Positions 16,823-25,983 of a stretch of 64,000 bases of DNA are shown piece after piece. Every line of letters starts with the position of its first letter. The first letter of the stretch is position 1. A model generated the notes under the pieces. That model was not told where the DNA came from. It searched no databases and saw nothing but the letters and a program-made list of their open reading frames with translations. The stretch is from CAVTOO01 sp963736355 (GTDB taxonomy: Bacteria > Pseudomonadota > Alphaproteobacteria > Rhizobiales > Xanthobacteraceae): NCBI GenBank assembly GCA_963736355.1, contig CAVTOO010000016.1, forward strand, positions 62,001 through 126,000, given 5' to 3'. The translations under genes and the position numbers were made by a program.

Positions 16823-17965
16823 ATGACTGAACGTATTACTGAATTCCTGCGCAAGCGTCGCGAGAATGGTCAGGACGAAGGTCCGTGCCTTGTCGTCGAC
16901 CTTGACGTCGTGCGCGACAATTACGGTGCCTTTGCCAAGGCGCTGCCGGACAGCCGTGTGTTCTATGCCGTCAAGGCAAACCCGGCGCCGGAAGTCCTGT
17001 CGCTGCTGGCCTCGCTCGGCTCGTGCTTCGACACCGCCTCGGTCAATGAAATCGAGATGGCGCTCGCAGCCGGCGCGACGCCCGACCGCGTCTCCTATGG
17101 CAACACCATCAAGAAGGAGCGCGACATCGCGCGCGCCTTCAAGCTGGGCATCCGCCTGTTCGCGGTCGATTCGGTCGCGGAGGTCGAGAAGATCTCCCGT
17201 GCCGCGCCGGGCGCGAAGGTGTTCTGCCGCATCCTGTACGACTGCGCCGGCGCCGAGTGGCCGCTGTCGCGGAAGTTCGGCTGCGACCCGGACATGGCCG
17301 TGGACGTGCTGGATCATGCCAAGAAGCTCGGCCTCGAGCCCTATGGCATCTCCTTCCACGTCGGCTCCCAGCAGCGCAAGGTGAAGGCGTGGGATCGCGC
17401 GCTCGCCACCGCATCCTCGGTGTTCCGGGATTGCGCCGAGCGCGGCATCAACCTGTCCATGGTCAACATGGGCGGTGGATTCCCGACCAAGTACCTGAAG
17501 GACGTGCCTGCTGTCGTGCAGTACGGCCGCGCGATCTTCCGCGCGCTGCGTAAGCACTTCGGCAACGCCATCCCGGAGACGATCATCGAGCCGGGTCGTG
17601 GCATGGTCGGCAATGCGGGCGTGATCGAAGCCGAAGTCGTGCTCATCTCGAAGAAGAGCGACGAGGACGAGACGCGTTGGGTCTATCTCGACATCGGCAA
17701 GTTCGGCGGTCTCGCCGAGACGATGGACGAGTCGATCCGCTACCCGATCCGCACCCGTCATGACGGCGCGGAAATGGTGCCTTGCGTGCTCGCCGGCCCG
17801 ACCTGCGATTCGGCCGACGTCATGTACGAGAAGACGCCGTATCCGCTGCCCGTCACGCTTGAGATCGGCGACAAGGTGCTGATCGATGGTACGGGCGCCT
17901 ATACGTCGACCTACTCGTCGGTGGCCTTCAACGGCATCCCGCCGTTGCAGACGTTCCACATCTGA
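16823..17965 (+). CDS. Ornithine decarboxylase, fold-III PLP enzyme
   Basis: A 380-residue lysine/ornithine-type decarboxylase of the alanine-racemase fold. PLP-binding Lys51 lies in FYAVKANP; HVGSQ, MGGGFP, the phosphate-binding EPGRGMVG and the partner-subunit cysteine loop GPTCDSADV are all present. Makes putrescine from ornithine, and functions as a dimer with active sites at the interface. The shorter length and Asp/Cys loops favour ornithine decarboxylase over diaminopimelate decarboxylase. Followed by GNAT and homospermidine synthase, the standard Rhizobiales homospermidine route. The start ATG follows GGGGGTCCCCC, whose G-run is the ribosome site. Confidence 0.95.
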   Translation: MTERITEFLRKRRENGQDEGPCLVVDLDVVRDNYGAFAKALPDSRVFYAVKANPAPEVLSLLASLGSCFDTASVNEIEMALAAGATPDRVSYGNTIKKERDIARAFKLGIRLFAVDSVAEVEKISRAAPGAKVFCRILYDCAGAEWPLSRKFGCDPDMAVDVLDHAKKLGLEPYGISFHVGSQQRKVKAWDRALATASSVFRDCAERGINLSMVNMGGGFPTKYLKDVPAVVQYGRAIFRALRKHFGNAIPETIIEPGRGMVGNAGVIEAEVVLISKKSDEDETRWVYLDIGKFGGLAETMDESIRYPIRTRHDGAEMVPCVLAGPTCDSADVMYEKTPYPLPVTLEIGDKVLIDGTGAYTSTYSSVAFNGIPPLQTFHI

Positions 17966-18050
17966 TCGCTCCGCGATCGGGCCACATCTGATCGCCTCGG
18001 CGATCACCCTTTGAGGCTTAGCCTCTAAGCACGGAGGCCGGCGTTGCCGG
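17963..18050. repeat. Four tandem hairpins and a duplicated end of the odc gene
   Basis: Four perfect short palindromes follow one another: GATCGC-TCC-GCGATC (17963-17977), TGATCGCC-TC-GGCGATCA (17988-18005), GAGGC-TTA-GCCTC (18012-18024) and GCCGGC-GTT-GCCGGC (18036-18050). The first two lie in an imperfect 26-bp tandem duplication: CCACATCTGATCGC occurs at 17955 and again at 17981, the first copy including the last codons and stop of the decarboxylase. Confidence 0.75.
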
Positions 18051-18095
18051 CTTCCAATCCCGTCACCTTCCATCCGGATGACATCGTCCTGTGGT

Positions 18096-18146
18096 GGCAT
18101 GATCCCGGAAGTCGGGGATCCCGAGTTTTTCGGACCAGATCATGCC
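18096..18146. repeat. GCATGATC palindromic repeat, copy 2
   Basis: Arms GGCATGATC (18096-18104) and GATCATGCC (18138-18146) around a diverged GTCGGGGATCCCGAGTTTTTCGG core. It sits in the spacer between ornithine decarboxylase and the GNAT gene. Confidence 0.65.
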
Positions 18147-18176
18147 GAACCACTCAAGGGCGTGGAGTGCTGCGAC

Positions 18177-18767
18177 ATGAACCAGATCCAGAGCCTTCAC
18201 CAGACCCGCGCCCGCGCTGCGACGTTCGTCGTGCGCGAGGAGCGTAGTGCCGACGTGCCCGCGCGCGAGGCGTTGCTCGATGCCGCCTTCGGCTCGGGCC
18301 GCGAGGAGCGCACCTGTCACCGTCTGCGCGCCGGTCGCGTGCCGGCGCAGGGCATGGCGTTCACCGCGACGCTGCGCGGCCAGGTTATCGGCACCGTGCG
18401 GCTGTGGTCGGCGGATGCCGGTGGCCGCAAGGCGCTGCTGCTCGGCCCGCTGGCGGTCGATGCCTCGGCGCGCAGCCTCGGCATCGGCGCTGCGCTGATC
18501 CGTCACGCGCTGACCAAGGCCGCCGCGAAGGGCCATAGCGCCGTCGTACTGCTCGGCGACGCGGCCTACTACGAGCGTTTCGGCTTCTCCACTGAGAAGA
18601 CGGCGGCGCTTGCGTTGCCCGGCGCGTTCGAGACCGAGCGCCTGCTCGGCGTTGAGCTGGTCGAGGGCGCGCTCGACGGCGCCTCCGGCCTGATCCTGCC
18701 GACCGGCGGCAAGGCCCGGCGTCCGCGCCACACCACGCAAGCGGACGCTGCCACCCGCGCCGCTTGA
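18177..18767 (+). CDS. GNAT family N-acetyltransferase of the polyamine cluster
   Basis: A 196-residue acetyltransferase with the acetyl-CoA-binding motif in ARSLGIGAALIRHAL (R/Q-x2-G-x-G/A), the preceding LLLGPLAVD strand and YYERFGFS near the end of the domain. Located between ornithine decarboxylase and homospermidine synthase, a linkage seen in many Rhizobiales, so it may acetylate a polyamine or intermediate, but no substrate has been read from sequence. The ATG at 18177 is preferred; reading upstream would run through the repeat element. The C-terminus is basic and low in complexity. Confidence 0.88.
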   Translation: MNQIQSLHQTRARAATFVVREERSADVPAREALLDAAFGSGREERTCHRLRAGRVPAQGMAFTATLRGQVIGTVRLWSADAGGRKALLLGPLAVDASARSLGIGAALIRHALTKAAAKGHSAVVLLGDAAYYERFGFSTEKTAALALPGAFETERLLGVELVEGALDGASGLILPTGGKARRPRHTTQADAATRAA

Positions 18768-18794
18768 TCCAGTCTCACGTTTGATGTTTCCAGA

Positions 18795-18832
18795 CCGCGC
18801 CGCCTCGGGCTTAATCGCCCGGAGCGGCGCGG
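18795..18832. terminator. Long GC hairpin between the GNAT and hss genes
   Basis: CCGCGCCGC (18795-18803) pairs perfectly with GCGGCGCGG (18824-18832), with an inner GGGC/GCCC stem around TTAATC. There is no T-tract on the plus strand, so it is more likely an mRNA processing or stability element than a full terminator. Confidence 0.45.
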
Positions 18833-18875
18833 GTCCAGTTCCACGCCCTCGCAGACCTTCTTAGGAGACCCGCCA

Positions 18876-20314
18876 ATGACGTCACAATCCTGGCCCGTTC
18901 ACGGCCGCATCACGGGCCCGATCGTGATGATCGGCTTCGGCTCCATCGGCAAGGGCACCCTGCCCCTGATCGAGCGGCATTTCGATTATGACAAGTCGCG
19001 GCTCGTCATCATCGACCCGGAGGCCGACGACCGCCCGCTGGCCGACAAGCATGGCGTCCGCTTCATCAACCAGGCGGTGACGAAAGAGAACTATCGCGAG
19101 CTGCTGACCCCGCTCCTGACCGCAGGCGGCGGCCAGGGCTTCTGCGTCAACCTCTCGGTCGATACCGGCTCGGTCGACATCATGAGCCTGTGCCGCGAAC
19201 TCGGCGCGCTCTATGTCGATACCGTCGTCGAGCCCTGGCTCGGCTTCTATTTCGACAAGAACCTCGGCACCGGCCGCGCGCTCCAACTATGCGCTGCGCG
19301 AGAGCCTGCTCGCGGCCAAGCGCAAGAGCCCGGGCGGCCCGACCGCCGTGTCCACCTGCGGCGCCAACCCCGGCATGGTGTCGTGGTTCGTCAAGCAGGC
19401 GATGCTCAACCTCGCCGCCGATCTGAAGCTGAACGTGAAGGAGCCGACGACCCGCGACGAGTGGGCGCGTCTGGCGCAAAAGATCGGCGTCAAGGGCATC
19501 CACATCGCCGAGCGCGACACGCAGCGCTCGAAGAAGCCCAAGCCGATGAACATTTTCGTCAACACATGGTCGGTCGAGGGTTTCGTCTCCGAGGGCCTGC
19601 AGCCGGCTGAGCTGGGCTGGGGCACGCACGAGAAGTGGATGCCCGAAGAACGGCCGCGAGCACGATTTCGGCTGCAAGGCGGCAATCTATCTGTTGCAGC
19701 CCGGCGCCAACACGCGCGTGCGCTCGTGGTGCCCGACGCCCGGCCAGCAATACGGCTTCCTCGTCACCCACAACGAGTCGATCTCGATTGCCGACTACTT
19801 CACGGTGCGCGAAGGCGACAAGCCGGTGTACCGGCCGACCTGCCATTATGCCTATCATCCCGCCAACGATGCCGTGCTGTCGCTGCACGAGATGTTCGGC
19901 GCCGAAGGCAAGATGCAGGCCGACTGGCACATCCTCGACGAGAACGAGATCGTCGACGGCATCGACGAACTCGGCGTGCTGCTCTACGGCCACGGCAAGA
20001 ACGCCTACTGGTACGGCTCGCAGCTCTCCATCGAGGAGACGCGGGCTATCGCGCCCTACCAGAACGCCACCGGCCTGCAGGTGTCGTCGGCCGTGCTCGC
20101 GGGCATGGTGTGGGCGCTGGAAAATCCGACCGCCGGCATCGTCGAAGCCGACGAGATGGATTTCCGCCGCTGCCTCGAAGTGCAGTTGCCGTATCTCGGA
20201 CCGGTGAAGGGCTACTACACCGACTGGACGCCGCTCGACGGCCGCCCCGGCCTGTTCGCCGAAGACATCGACACCAGCGACCCGTGGCAGTTCCGGAATA
20301 TTCTGGTGCGATGA
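18876..20314 (+). CDS. hss: Homospermidine synthase (two frame breaks)
   Basis: NAD-dependent enzyme joining two putrescine units to sym-homospermidine, the main polyamine of many Rhizobiales. Joined length is about 479 residues, as expected. The dinucleotide fold VMIGFGSIGKGTLP lies at residues 17-30, after an AGGAG ribosome site and the ATG at 18876. The frame breaks near 19281 (after FDKNLGTGR) and near 19650 (after HEKWMPEE), but NYALRESLLAAKRKSPGGPT, STCGANPGMVSWFVKQA, YLLQPGANTRVRSWCPTPG and GYYTDWTPLDGRPGLF keep the full enzyme conserved. Both breaks look like single-base indels. Completes the pathway started by the decarboxylase upstream. Confidence 0.93.
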
Positions 20315-20322
20315 CGTGATCT

Positions 20323-20345
20323 CCCCTCCCCCTTGTGGGGAGGGG
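20323..20345. terminator. CCCCTCCCC/GGGGAGGGG hairpin repeat after hss
   Basis: A perfect 9-bp stem CCCCTCCCC (20323-20331) / GGGGAGGGG (20337-20345) with loop CTTGT, 9 bp after the hss stop, followed by TCGGGGGTGGGGGTCC. This wording is a widespread intergenic repeat in Bradyrhizobium-like genomes; here it probably ends the polyamine operon. Confidence 0.6.
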
Positions 20346-20420
20346 TCGGGGGTGGGGGTCCTTTCAGCTAAAATGTATCGCAAGCGAAATCATGCTCGGC
20401 CTTGCGCCGGGCATTTTGCT

Positions 20421-20603
20421 TTAGTGAGCCCGCTCCGCCGTATCGCGCTGGACTTCATCGCGCAGCGCATCAGTATGACCAGTCCGCTCATGCGACTGTT
20501 CTTCCGCCACCGCCAGACAGAACGACGCCGCAGCCGCCAGCGCTTCGCCGAACGCGATGTCCGTCATCATGCGGGTGTGGGTTTGTTGAGAGTGCTCGTG
20601 CAT
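20421..20603 (-). CDS. Small hypothetical protein, 60 residues
   Basis: A short reading frame that I consider likely real because its ATG at 20603 is preceded 6 bases upstream by a strong AAGGAGA ribosome site. The product starts MHEHSQQTHTRMM, has an Ala-rich middle (FGEALAAAASFCLAVAEEQ) and a polar end (HTDALRDEVQRDTAERAH). No membrane segment or known domain is recognised. It stands alone between two sets of palindromic repeats. A longer in-frame reading to 20735 passes through repeat sequence and is not supported. Confidence 0.5.
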   Translation of the reverse strand: MHEHSQQTHTRMMTDIAFGEALAAAASFCLAVAEEQSHERTGHTDALRDEVQRDTAERAH

Positions 20604-20664
20604 CGCGGTTCTCCTTTGGGGAGGAGAACGACACGGGCACACCAATGTTCCTGGAACCGCGATC

Positions 20665-20698
20665 ATTCCGGGGCGCGCTGAAAGCGCGAACCCGGAAT
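20665..20698. repeat. ATTCCGG palindromic repeat, copy A
   Basis: ATTCCGGGG ... CCCGGAAT arms with an inner GCGCGCTGAAAGCGCG hairpin. It is inverted relative to copy B at 20756-20792; the two flank a promoter-like space upstream of the small gene. The type is common between genes in Bradyrhizobium relatives. Confidence 0.6.
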
Positions 20699-20755
20699 CG
20701 ATACTCCGCAGCGGCGCGATTTTTACGAGTTCCATTATGACGACAGGGGCTATCG

Positions 20756-20792
20756 GATTCCGGGTTCAGCGCTCCGCGCTGCCTCGGAATGA
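20756..20792. repeat. ATTCCGG palindromic repeat, copy B
   Basis: GATTCCGGGTTCAGCGC ... GCGCTGCCTCGGAATGA, an imperfect palindrome of the same family as copy A, ending 12 bases before the stop of the WD40 gene on the other strand. Confidence 0.6.
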
Positions 20793-20804
20793 CTGCAACC
20801 ACCG

Positions 20805-21825
20805 CTACAGCGTCAGCGTTCCCGCACTTCCCGCTTCATCCGCGAACGCCAGCACCGCGCCGCGCGCATTCCACGCAAGGCCCGCAATCCCCGGCGCTTC
20901 GCCGCCGCCGCGCCGCACGACGATTTCCGCGCCGTCGTCGATGCGCAGCATCAGCACCGTGCCTTCGGCATAGCCGATGGCAAGTACCGGGTCCTTGGGA
21001 TGGCAGGCAACCGCCGTGACGAGCGACTTGGAGCGCCCGATCATCTTCGGCTCCTTGCCCATCGGGCCGTCCTTGGTCTGGAACGGCCACAGGATCGCGG
21101 TGTCGGCGCCGGAGGTCGCGAGCCACTTGCCGCCCGCGCTCCAGCTCATGGACCGCACGCGCGCCGGATAGCCGGTCATGCGCATGTCCTTGCCGTCCGC
21201 GAGCCGCCAGCCATGCAGCGCGCTCTCATGCATGGTGGAGACGAGGAAACGCGCATCGGGGCTGAAGGTCACGCCGAGATGCGAGCCCTTCCACTCCCGA
21301 AACTCCGGCACGCCCGTCATGTTGGGAAACCACAGCGACACGCCATTGTAGTGCGCGACGGCGAGCCGAAAGCCCTTCGGCGCGAACGCCAGCCCGCCGA
21401 CGGTCGACGGCACATCCAGGGATTTCACCTCGCCCTTGGGCGACTGCACGAACGCGGTCTTGCCGGCCGACCACGCCACCGCGCCATCGTCATGCAGCGC
21501 CACATTGTCGATCCAGCGCCGCTTGGCGTCGGTCGCGACCAGCTTCGGCTCGCCCGCCGCCTCGACCAGCATGACCTTGCCGTCGTCGCCGCCGGTGACG
21601 AGACGCTTGCCGTCGGATGCGCTGGAGAGAATACCGCCGCCATGCAGCGCGACGCGGCGCTCGGTGCCGTCTGGCCGCAACCAGCAGCGCTTGCTCTTCG
21701 CTGCCGACAAAGGCCACCGTGTCGCCGAGGTAATGCACGGCGATCACCGGCATGCCTGCGGCGATGGGCTTCACCCGGTCGGCGACCGAGACGATATCGG
21801 GGGTGTCGGCGAGAGTGTTCATCAT
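20805..21825 (-). CDS. WD40 repeat protein (one frame break)
   Basis: About 340 residues forming a probable seven-bladed propeller with repeated blocks such as GKRLVTGGDDGKVMLVE, LAFAPKGFRLAVAHYNGVSLW, VTFSPDARFLVSTMHESALHG, GKWLATSGADTAILWPF and PVLAIGYAEGTVLMLR. The first 50 residues (from the ATG at 21825) are in one frame; a break near 21685 joins them to the rest. No signal peptide, so cytosolic. Lies downstream of the CobW GTPase on the same strand, a pairing often seen in Rhizobiales, and may be part of the zinc-regulated set. Biochemical role unknown. Confidence 0.8.
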
Positions 21826-21840
21826 GGCTTTATCGTTCTT

Positions 21841-21890
21841 CGCATGATCCTGGACGGAAAACCGGTTCCCACGTATTCCGGGATCATGCG
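21841..21890. repeat. GCATGATC palindromic repeat, copy 3
   Basis: Arms CGCATGATCC (21841-21850) and GGATCATGCG (21881-21890) around AAAACCGGTTCCCACG. It fills the spacer between the CobW stop (one base away) and the WD40 gene start. Confidence 0.8.
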
Positions 21891-21891
21891 C

Positions 21892-22936
21892 TCACGCCGC
21901 GATGCAACGCTCAAACCCGTCGCGGATCAGCTTCTCGGGCAATTCGCGGCCGATGAAGACGAGGCGGCTTTCGCGCTTCTCGCCGGATTTCCATTCGCGC
22001 TGATGATCGCCTTCGAGCATCATGTGAACGCCCTGAAACACGAAACGCTCGTTGTCGTCCTTGAACGACAGGATGCCCTTGCAGCGCAGGATCGCGGCGC
22101 CCTCTTTCTGGACCAGAGCCTGCAGCCAGGGCAGGAACTTCTGCGGGTCGAGCGGCTTCTCGCTCTTGATCGAAATCGATTGCATGTCCTCGTCGTGATA
22201 GTGCTTCAGCCCGCCATGACTGTGCCCATGGTCATGACCGTGATGATGATGGTCATGATCGTGGTCGTGGTCATGATCGTCGGCTTCGAGGAAGGCCGGC
22301 TCGATCTCAAGAATACGATCCAGATCGAATGCCTTGCGCTCCAGCACATCGGCGAGCGCGACCTGGCAACGCTCGGTGCGGTGCAGCCGCGCGTAAGGGT
22401 TGATGCCGCGGATGCGCGCCTCGACTTCGGCGAGTTCGGCGGGGCGTCACGAGATCGGTCTTGTTGAGCACGATCACATCGGCAAAGGCGATCTGGTTCT
22501 TGGCCTCGGGCGCGTCCTTCAGCCGGTCGCTCAGCCATTTGGCGTCGGCCACCGTCACCACCGCGTCCAGGCTGGCGTTGTTCTTGACGTCCTCGTCGAC
22601 GAAGAAGGTCTGCGCCACCGGAGCCGGATCGGCGAGGCCCGTGGTCTCCACGATGATGCCGTCGAACTTGCCCTTGCGCCGCATCAGGCCTTCGATGATG
22701 CGCACGAGGTCGCCGCGCACGGTGCAGCAGATGCAGCCATTGTTCATCTCGAAGACTTCTTCGTCGGCGCCGATGACGAGGTCGTTGTCGATGCCGATCT
22801 CGCCGAATTCGTTGACGATGACGGCGTATTTCTTGCCGTGGTTTTCCGACAGGATGCGGTTGAGCAGCGTCGTCTTGCCGGCGCCGAGATAGCCGGTCAG
22901 CACGGTGACGGGAATTTTTTCGGAAGCTTCGGGCAT
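21892..22936 (-). CDS. CobW/ZNG1-type GTP-dependent metallochaperone (one frame break)
   Basis: About 347 residues of the CobW/YjiA GTPase family: Walker A TGYLGAGKTT at 14-23, GADEEVFEMNNGCICC with the metal-binding CxCC, VETTGLADPAPV (switch) and NKTDLV. The frame breaks near 22445, after NKTDLV; the remainder contains a His/Asp-rich metal loop (HDHDHDHDHHHHGHDHGHSH) and the CobW C-terminal domain GILSFKDDNERFVFQGVHMM. The position between znuABC and a WD40 gene suggests a zinc transferase of the ZigA/ZNG1 kind that supplies zinc to key enzymes under limitation. Confidence 0.9.
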
Positions 22937-23012
22937 TCACCACTCCGGGGCATAGTTACGGTGCGCCGGAACGAAGCCCGCGAAGCCCACGAAGCGATGC
23001 TCCGGGGCGGCC

Positions 23013-23910
23013 CTAGCTCGTCAGCGCGCTGGTCAGCGCCTTTATATTGTGCCGGATGAGGTCAATGTAAGTGGGTGCGGAACCCTTTTCGTCGGTCAGG
23101 GCGTCCGAATAGAGCGTCCCGCCGAGCTTGGCCCCCGTTTCGGCGGCAATCCGCTGCATCAGGCGGGGATCGGTCACATTTTCCAGGAAAACAGCCGGAA
23201 TTTTCTCCGCCCGGATCTGGCGGATGATGGTCGCAAGGTCCTTGGCCGTGACCTCGGATTCCGTCGAAACGCCACGGGGCGCGACGAAGGCGACGCCATA
23301 GGCGGCGGCGAAATAGCCGAAGGCGTCGTGGGTGGTGATGATCTTGCGCCGGTCGGCTGGGAGCTTGGCCAGCGCATCGCGCACCTCGCGCTCCAGCGCG
23401 TCGAGCTTGGCCGTGATAGGCCGTGGCATTGGCGCGGTAGATATCCGCCGACGCCGGATCGGCCGCGATCAGCGCATCGCGGATATTGGTCACATAGACC
23501 TTGGCGTTGGCGACCGATTGCCAGGCGTGCGGATCGGCGTTGCCGTGGTCGTGTCCCGCCTCCGCCGACTTGCGCGGCGTGATGCCTTTGGTCGCGACGA
23601 CAACGGTCGCCTTGTCGCCGGCGGCCTTGGTCAGCCGCGCCATCCAGCCCTCGAAGCCGAGACCGTTGGTGACGACGAGTTTCGCGTCGGAAACGGTCTT
23701 CGCGTCCGCCGGTGTCGGCGCATAGACATGCGCATCGCCGCCCGGCCCGACCAGATTGGTGACGTTGACGCGATCGCCGCCGACATTGCGCACGAGGTCG
23801 CCGAGGATCGAGAAGGTCGCGACCACCTTCACCGGCTGTTGCGCCTGCGCGGCGGGCGCGACGGACAGCATCGCAGCGATGGTGCCGAGAACGAGCGAAC
23901 GACGGAGCAT
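23013..23910 (-). CDS. znuA: Zinc ABC transporter substrate-binding protein ZnuA (one frame break)
   Basis: About 298 residues: signal peptide ending in PAAQA near residue 23, then VKVVATFSILGDLVRNVGGD typical of cluster A-I metal-binding proteins. Metal ligands are visible as His in GGDAHVYAPTP, His in ADPHAWQS, His in ITTHDAFGYF and the acidic Asp late in the chain. A short His loop (EAGHDHGNADPHA) is present. The frame breaks near 23420 before LDALEREVRDALAKLP. Delivers periplasmic Zn(II) (or Mn) to ZnuBC. Gene order znuC-znuB-znuA downstream of a Zur-type palindrome. Confidence 0.92.
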
Positions 23911-23921
23911 GACGCTTTCCT

Positions 23922-24792
23922 TTACGCTTCGAGATGACGGCCGGGGAACGCCTGCCACACGAGACCGCCGACAGAACCGAACAGCAGCGACAGAACATAG
24001 AACGCCGAGGCGACGAGAATGATCGCCGGGCCGGACGGCACGCTGGTGTGGAACGACAGCACGAGACCTGCGTAAGCAGAGACCACCGCTGCGACGACGG
24101 CGACGGCGATGATGCGTGTCAGGTCCTGCGTCCAGAACCGTCCGATGCAGGCCGGCAAAATCATCAGGCCGACCGCGAGCAGCGTGCCGAGCGCATGAAA
24201 GCCGTTGACCAGATTGATGACGACGAGCGCGAGAAACGCCAGATGCACCGGCGCGCCGGTGCGGCTGACCGAGCGCAGGAACACCGGATCGACGCATTCG
24301 ATCACCAGCGGCCGGAAGATCACGGCGAGCACCAGCAGCGTCACGGTGGCGTTGAAGGCAATCACCAGCAGCGCGGTGTCGTCGAGCGCCAGCACATTGC
24401 CGAACAGCACGTGCAGAAGATCGATATTGGTGCCGCGCACCGAGACGATGGTGACGCCGAGCGCCAGCGAGATCAGATAGAACGCGGCGAGCGACGCATC
24501 CTCGCGCATCTGCGTCAGGCGCGTCACGACGCCGGAGAGCAGCGCCACGGCGAAGCCTGCAATGAGCCCGCCCAGCGTCATCGCCAGAAGATTGAGCCCC
24601 GACAGCAGGAAGCCGATGCGCTGCACCCGGCAGGATCGCATGCGCCATCGCGTCGCCGACGAGGCTCATCCGCCGCAGCATCAGGAAGACGCCGATGGGC
24701 GCACCGGCCGAGCGCCAGCGCGATCGCGCCCGCAAGCGCGCGGCGCATGAATTCGAACTCGACGAACGGGCCGATCAGGTGTCGTAGAACAT
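23922..24792 (-). CDS. znuB: Zinc ABC transporter permease ZnuB (several frame breaks)
   Basis: About 285 residues of the cluster A-I (ABC-3) permease family with eight or so hydrophobic helices. MFYD opens at 24792; LIGPFVEFEFMRRALAGAIA, then GVFLMLRRMSLVGDAMAHAI (the ATPase-contacting region), then GLNLLAMTLGGLIAGF and GFHALGTLLAVGLMILPA follow in different frames, with breaks near 24783, 24712 and 24640. The last 240 residues are one open frame. Stops 11 bp before znuA. Separated from znuC by a repeat element. Confidence 0.85.
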
Positions 24793-24810
24793 CAGATTTT
24801 TCTCATGTGT

Positions 24811-24855
24811 CGCATGATCGATCCAGAAACCGGTTTCCACTTTGGGGATCATGCG
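24811..24855. repeat. GCATGATC palindromic repeat, copy 4, overlapping the znuC stop
   Basis: Arms CGCATGATC (24811-24819) and GATCATGCG (24847-24855) around AGAAACCGGTTTCCACTTTGG. The znuC stop TGA (24849-24851 on the minus strand) lies inside the right arm, so the repeat supplies the end of znuC and the spacer to znuB. Confidence 0.8.
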
Positions 24856-25595
24856 ATTTCCTCGATGCAGGCATCCGCCTGATCGTCGAACGCTTCGCAC
24901 ATGCGGCGCGCCTTCAGGAGATTGTCGGGCGTCAGAACATCGTGCGGTCACGCCCCAGGCGACCTTCTCGCGCGCCAGCAGCAGCGTCTCGGGAAAATGT
25001 CGCGCACCAGATGCAGATCGTGCAGCGCCGCGATGACCGTGCGCTTCTCGGCGTGCCAGCTTGCGCACCAGATCGACGAGATCGGTCGATGTCTTGAGCG
25101 TCGATGGCGTTGAACGGCTCGTCGAGCACGATGACGCGCGCGTCCTGCAGCAGCAGCCGCGCGAACAGCATGCGCTGCATCTGGCCGCCCGACAGCGTGC
25201 CGATGGCGCGGCTCTCGAAACCGGTCAGGCCGACAGCGCCGAGCGCCTCTTCGATGCGCGCATGGTCGGCGCGGCCGATGCGCGCCGAACAGGCCGGTGC
25301 GGCGCCACAGCCCGGCGGCGACGAAGTCGAACACCGAAATCGGAAAGCTGCGGTCGATGTCGGCGGATTGCGGCAGATAGGCGATGTCGCGTGGCTTGAG
25401 GCCGTCGCGCGCGATCGAGCCCGACAGCGGCTTGAGCATGCCGACGATGCCGCGGAACAGCGTCGATTTGCCCGCGCCGTTGGGGCCGACGACGGCGAGC
25501 AGCGAGCCCGCGGCAACATCGCCGCTCAGATGATGCACGGCCGGGTGGCGGTCATAGCCGAGCGTCAGGTCGCGAAGGCGGAGTTGCGCGTTCAT
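24849..25595 (-). CDS. znuC: Zinc ABC transporter ATP-binding protein ZnuC (several frame breaks)
   Basis: About 248 residues with Walker A VVGPNGAGKSTLFRGI, the Q-loop region YLPQSADIDRSFP, signature LSGGQMQRMLFARLL, Walker B VIVLDEPFNAID and the H-loop HDLHLV. Frame changes are needed near 25285, 25098, 25060, 25000 and 24945; the conserved tail reads ILTPDN-like NLLKARRMCEAFDD and ends EEIA at 24849. Such dense breaks with every ATPase motif kept point to sequence error. Powers ZnuAB zinc import. Starts 9 bp after the His-rich gene. Confidence 0.85.
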
Positions 25596-25604
25596 CGCCT
25601 CACC

Positions 25605-25900
25605 TCATCGCCAGAGGATGCCGGCCCAGAGCACGGCCACCGCGACGGCGGCGACCCCGAGCCGCGCCGGCATCGACAGGCGCAGCAGCGACAGCCCGAT
25701 CGGCTGCGGCGCATGCGGCTGTCCCGGCGCGTGGTGGTGATGCGCGTGGGAGTGGTCGTGATGGTCGTCGTGACTGTGACCATCATGGTTGTGATGGTGA
25801 TCATGGTGGTCATGGCTATGGCCGTGCCCATGAGCGTGGTCATGGCGTGCCATGCGGTCATGGAGGTATGGCCGTGGGAATGCTGGGGGTCTGTCGCCAT
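25605..25900 (-). CDS. His-rich small protein at the head of the zinc operon
   Basis: About 98 residues. The ATG at 25900 has an AGAAGG ribosome site and begins MATDPQHSHGHTS; one frame break near 25855 joins it to a stretch of some 25 His mixed with Asp (RHDHAHGHGHSHDHHDHHH onward), ending in a single hydrophobic helix (LGVAAVAVAVLWAGILWR) at the C-terminus. If there is no break, a start at 25853 would give an 82-residue form, but that ATG lacks a ribosome site. The Zur-type palindrome lies 12 bp upstream. Probably a membrane-anchored zinc-binding protein that feeds or buffers metal for ZnuABC; the function is inferred. Confidence 0.7.
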
Positions 25901-25912
25901 GGGGCCTTCTGG

Positions 25913-25935
25913 TAAATGTTACATTATAACATTTA
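25913..25935 (-). promoter_or_regulatory. Zur box
   Basis: TAAATGTTA (25913-25921) and TAACATTTA (25927-25935) form a perfect 9-bp inverted repeat with 5-bp spacer. Sequence and layout match the alphaproteobacterial Zur operator (ATGTTATAATATAACAT type). It sits immediately upstream of the His-rich gene and so should repress the whole His-rich-znuCBA (and perhaps cobW-WD40) set when zinc is sufficient. No zur gene is in the window. Confidence 0.88.
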
Positions 25936-25983
25936 GTCCAGTACGGCGGCCGGGGCAAGTACCCAAAAACACCCAAAAACGCT

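Noticed and set aside
16661..18100. A 479-codon minus-strand frame over the ornithine decarboxylase gene
   Set aside because: It is a mirror of a highly conserved, well-marked decarboxylase gene and has no motif of its own.
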